Under the pieces are notes generated by a model. It was not told the DNA's origin and made no database searches. It worked only from the letters and a program-made list of their open reading frames with translations. Positions 61,889 to 64,000 of a stretch of DNA of 64,000 nt are shown here, piece after piece. The position numbers were made by a program, and so were the translations under genes. The DNA lies in NCBI RefSeq assembly GCF_001984215.1, contig NZ_CP019420.1, forward strand, positions 1,736,001 to 1,800,000. Reading direction: 5' to 3'. The DNA is from Mycobacterium sp. MS1601. Lineage in GTDB: Bacteria > Actinomycetota > Actinomycetes > Mycobacteriales > Mycobacteriaceae. Positions within the stretch are counted from its first letter, which is position 1. Every line of letters begins with the position of its first letter.

Positions 61889-62920
61889 TCAGATCAACGC
61901 TGCGAGATCGCGAACTTGCTCCACCGAACGGGCGCCGATCACCATCATGGTGACGCCGGCTTCCTCCCAGATCTTGATCTGTTCTTTGACGTGGCCGACA
62001 TCGCCCACGATGGCGGCGTCGTCGACGAGTTCGTCGGGAATCACCTTGGCGGCTTCGTCTTTGCGGTTGGACCGAAACAGCTCGGTGACCTCGTCGACCA
62101 CCTCCGAATACCCCATCCGCCGGTACACGTCGGCGTGGAAGTTGGTGTCCTCGGCACCCATCCCACCCATGTACAGCGCCAGGAACGGTTTGATCATCTC
62201 GAACACCGCAGGGCGGTCGTCGGTGACCACCACCTGCGCCGTCGCACAGATCTCGAAGGTCTCTCTGGTGCGTCGCGCACCGGGCCGGGCAAAGCCCTCG
62301 TCGAGCCAGGCGTTGTAGGTGTCGGCCATCCGCGGGGTGTAGAAGATCGGCAGCCAACCGTCACAGATCTCGGCGGCCAATGCCACGTTCTTCGGCCCCT
62401 CGGCGCCCAGCATCACCGGGATGTCGGCCCGCAGGGGATGGGTGATCGGCTTGAGCGCCTTGCCCAGCCCGGTGGTGCCCTCCCCCGAGCGTGGCAACGG
62501 GTAGTGCGGGCCAGCGCTGGTCACCGGCGCTTCGCGGGCCCAGACCTGTCGCAGAATGTCGATGTACTCGCGGGTGCGGGCCAACGGCTTGGGGAATGTC
62601 GCGCCGTACCAGCCCTCCACCACCTGCGGGCCGGACACCCCCAACCCGAGGATGTGCCGGCCTCCCGACAGGTGGTCCAGCGTCAGCGCAGCCATCGCGC
62701 ACGCCGTCGGGGTGCGCGCCGACAGCTGCACCACCGAGGTACCCAACCGCAGCCGCGACGTCTGCGACCCCCACCACGACAACGGGGTGTAGGCGTCCGA
62801 ACCCCACGCCTCGGCGGTGAACACGGTGTCGAAACCCGCTTCTTCGGCGGCGGCCACCAGCTCGCCGTGATTGGCCGGCGGCTGCGCGCCCCAGTAGCCC
62901 AGTTGCAAACCCAGCTTCAC
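61889..62920 (-). CDS. F420-dependent LLM-class oxidoreductase (Rv3520c-like)
   Basis: This 343-residue luciferase-like TIM-barrel protein has FDTVFTAEAWGSDAYTPLSW, RLRLGTSVVQLSARTPTACAMAALTLDHLSGGR and LGLGVSGPQVVEGWYG, which are typical of F420-binding mycobacterial members. It probably transfers hydride between F420 and a sterol or CoA intermediate. The exact reaction is unknown. The GTG at 62920 begins the family N-terminus, with AAAGGG upstream. It is divergent from the DUF35 gene with a KstR box between. Confidence 0.9.
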   Translation of the reverse strand: MKLGLQLGYWGAQPPANHGELVAAAEEAGFDTVFTAEAWGSDAYTPLSWWGSQTSRLRLGTSVVQLSARTPTACAMAALTLDHLSGGRHILGLGVSGPQVVEGWYGATFPKPLARTREYIDILRQVWAREAPVTSAGPHYPLPRSGEGTTGLGKALKPITHPLRADIPVMLGAEGPKNVALAAEICDGWLPIFYTPRMADTYNAWLDEGFARPGARRTRETFEICATAQVVVTDDRPAVFEMIKPFLALYMGGMGAEDTNFHADVYRRMGYSEVVDEVTELFRSNRKDEAAKVIPDELVDDAAIVGDVGHVKEQIKIWEEAGVTMMVIGARSVEQVRDLAALI

Positions 62921-62946
62921 GGCGAACCCTTTCTTGCCACGATTGT

Positions 62947-62960
62947 TAGAACCTGTTCTA
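62947..62960. promoter_or_regulatory. KstR box between the F420 enzyme and DUF35 genes
   Basis: TAGAACCTGTTCTA fits TnnAACnnGTTnnA fully. It sits midway in a 49-nt divergent gap and can control both directions. Confidence 0.8.
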
Positions 62961-62969
62961 CTCGATGCT

Positions 62970-63947
62970 GTGACCACCAGCCAAAGCAGCCCGGTGCAGA
63001 TCGATGACCATGAGCCGCCGCTTTCCGCTCCGCTGAAACTGTCATTCGACTACACCCGTTCAGTCGGTCCGATCCTCGGCCAGTTCTTCACCGCACTGCG
63101 TGATCGCCGCGTCGTCGGCAACCGTGGATCCGACGGTCGGGTGCACGTACCACCGGCCGAGTACGACCCCGTCACCTATGAACAGCTGACGGAGATCGTA
63201 CCGGTGGCCAGTGTCGGAACGGTGCTGTCGTGGACATGGCAATCGACCCCCCTGGAAGGCCAACCGCTGGACCGCCCGTTCGCCTGGGCGCTGATCAAAC
63301 TCGACGGAGCGGACACCCCGCTTCTTCACGCCGTCGACGGAGAAGTCTGCACCGGTGACCGGGTGCATGTGCACTGGGCCGATCAGACCGTCGGCGCCAT
63401 CACCGACATCGCGTACTTCGATCTGGGCGACACGGCCGAACCGGAAGGCGAACCGGTCGACAAAGACCCGGTGACCATGCTCGTCACCCCGACGTCCATC
63501 GAGATCCAGCACACCGCATCACTTCCCGAGACCCGGTTCCTGAAGGCCCTGGAAGAGGGCAAGCTGCTCGGAGCCAGGTCCGGCGCGGACGGCAAGGTGT
63601 ACTTCCCGCCGAAGGAGGCCGACCCAGCCACCGGCAAGGAACTCGACGAGTTCGTCGAACTGCCCGACAAGGGGACGGTCACCACCTTCGCGATCATCAA
63701 CATCCCGTTCGCAGGCCAGCGCATCAAGCCGCCGTACGTCGCGGCGTATGTGCTGCTGGACGGCGCCGACATCCCGTTCCTGCACCTGGTCACCGAGATC
63801 GAGGCCACCGAGGTACGGATGGGCATGCGCGTGGAAGCGGTGTGGAAGCCCCAGGAGGAATGGGGCCTTGGCATCGACAACATCGACCACTTCCGGCCGA
63901 CGGGCGAGCCCGACGCCGACTACGACTCCTACCGCCACCACCTGTAG
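62970..63947 (+). CDS. DUF35 OB-fold protein, two tandem domains (Rv3521-like)
   Basis: This 325-residue protein is made of two related halves. Each has an N-terminal helix that ends in a glycine-rich strand (RRVVGNRGSDGRVHVPPAEYD near 45, GKLLGARSGADGKVYFPPKEAD near 205), followed by an OB-fold. DUF35 proteins bind thiolase-like Ltp enzymes and complete their active site in steroid side-chain cleavage. No cysteine zinc ribbon is visible. The GTG start is chosen from position just after the KstR box. Ltp4 follows 9 nt later. Confidence 0.9.
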   Translation: MTTSQSSPVQIDDHEPPLSAPLKLSFDYTRSVGPILGQFFTALRDRRVVGNRGSDGRVHVPPAEYDPVTYEQLTEIVPVASVGTVLSWTWQSTPLEGQPLDRPFAWALIKLDGADTPLLHAVDGEVCTGDRVHVHWADQTVGAITDIAYFDLGDTAEPEGEPVDKDPVTMLVTPTSIEIQHTASLPETRFLKALEEGKLLGARSGADGKVYFPPKEADPATGKELDEFVELPDKGTVTTFAIINIPFAGQRIKPPYVAAYVLLDGADIPFLHLVTEIEATEVRMGMRVEAVWKPQEEWGLGIDNIDHFRPTGEPDADYDSYRHHL

Positions 63948-63956
63948 AGGATTGCT

Positions 63957-64000
63957 GTGACTGAGATAGCTGTGGTCGGCTTCGCCCACGCACCCCATGT
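63957..64000 (+). CDS. ltp4: Lipid-transfer/thiolase-like protein Ltp4 (5' end only)
   Basis: The window ends 14 codons into this gene, which begins MTEIAVVGFAHAPH after the ribosome site AGAGGATT. This start and its place after the DUF35 gene match Ltp4 (Rv3522), a thiolase-fold protein proposed to act as an aldolase in sterol side-chain cleavage. The partner DUF35 protein is encoded just upstream. Confidence 0.75.
   Translation, partial: MTEIAVVGFAHAPH

Overview
The window is chromosomal DNA from a GC-rich mycobacterium, most likely a rapidly growing Mycolicibacterium. Genes are tightly packed with many ATGA/GTGA overlaps and frequent GTG starts. Several promoters look leaderless, with a TANNNT hexamer 6-8 nt before the start codon. 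There is a complete mce4 operon and a KstR-controlled sterol regulon. All ortholog assignments, including M. tuberculosis Rv numbers, come from remembered family knowledge and not from a search.

Layout. (1) 1-11.3 kb is the cyp51 locus: purD, a decarboxylase-fold protein, two dehydrogenases and an aldehyde dehydrogenase run leftward. A TetR gene, cyp123, an SDR, cyp51, a 3Fe-4S ferredoxin, an NTF2-like protein and adhB run rightward. Two copies of a TGGACA-type operator flank the divergent promoters. (2) 11.3-17.6 kb holds gabT with a divergent LysR gene, an HIT protein, phoPR, a decapeptide-repeat protein, tRNA-Thr(TGT) and a decayed SDR pseudogene. (3) 17.6-25.3 kb is a metal-homeostasis block. 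It has a divergent methyltransferase and FecBCD-type ABC importer sharing a Zur-like palindrome (the permease carries a frameshift), an MFS exporter with a large palindrome over its start, and nmtR/ctpJ with an ArsR-type operator. (4) 25.3-29.8 kb holds a VanX-like dipeptidase, an SDR, an enoyl-CoA hydratase and otsA preceded by a 54-residue ORF. (5) 29.8-40.5 kb is the mce4 sterol import operon (yrbE4AB, mce4A-F and two Mce-associated proteins) with a KstR-boxed promoter. (6) 40.5-64 kb is the sterol catabolic cluster: hsd4A-fdxD, fadE26-fadE27-fadD17, a second FadD, a KstD-like flavoprotein, kshA, ilvX, alkC, a nitronate monooxygenase, fadD19, echA19, cyp142, an ADC-like protein, an F420-dependent oxidoreductase, a DUF35 protein and the start of ltp4. 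A RidA/APC permease/PhyH/TetR cassette interrupts the cluster between echA19 and cyp142.

How the genes work together. Mce4 imports cholesterol. CYP142 with a ferredoxin oxidises the side-chain terminus, and FadD19 and FadD17 activate the acids. FadE26/FadE27, EchA19, Hsd4A and the Ltp/DUF35 proteins run side-chain beta-oxidation, while KstD-like and KshA proteins attack the steroid rings. Six sequences matching or nearly matching TnnAACnnGTTnnA sit at the sterol-gene promoters, several over leaderless -10 elements, so one repressor (KstR, not in the window) would control import and degradation together.

No IS element, prophage, CRISPR array or plasmid function was seen. The least explained items are the Zur-box importer with its methyltransferase, the MIRU-like relay of two 20-codon ORFs before cyp51, the CTG start of mce4C, the decapeptide-repeat protein beside phoP, and the RidA/APC/PhyH cassette.
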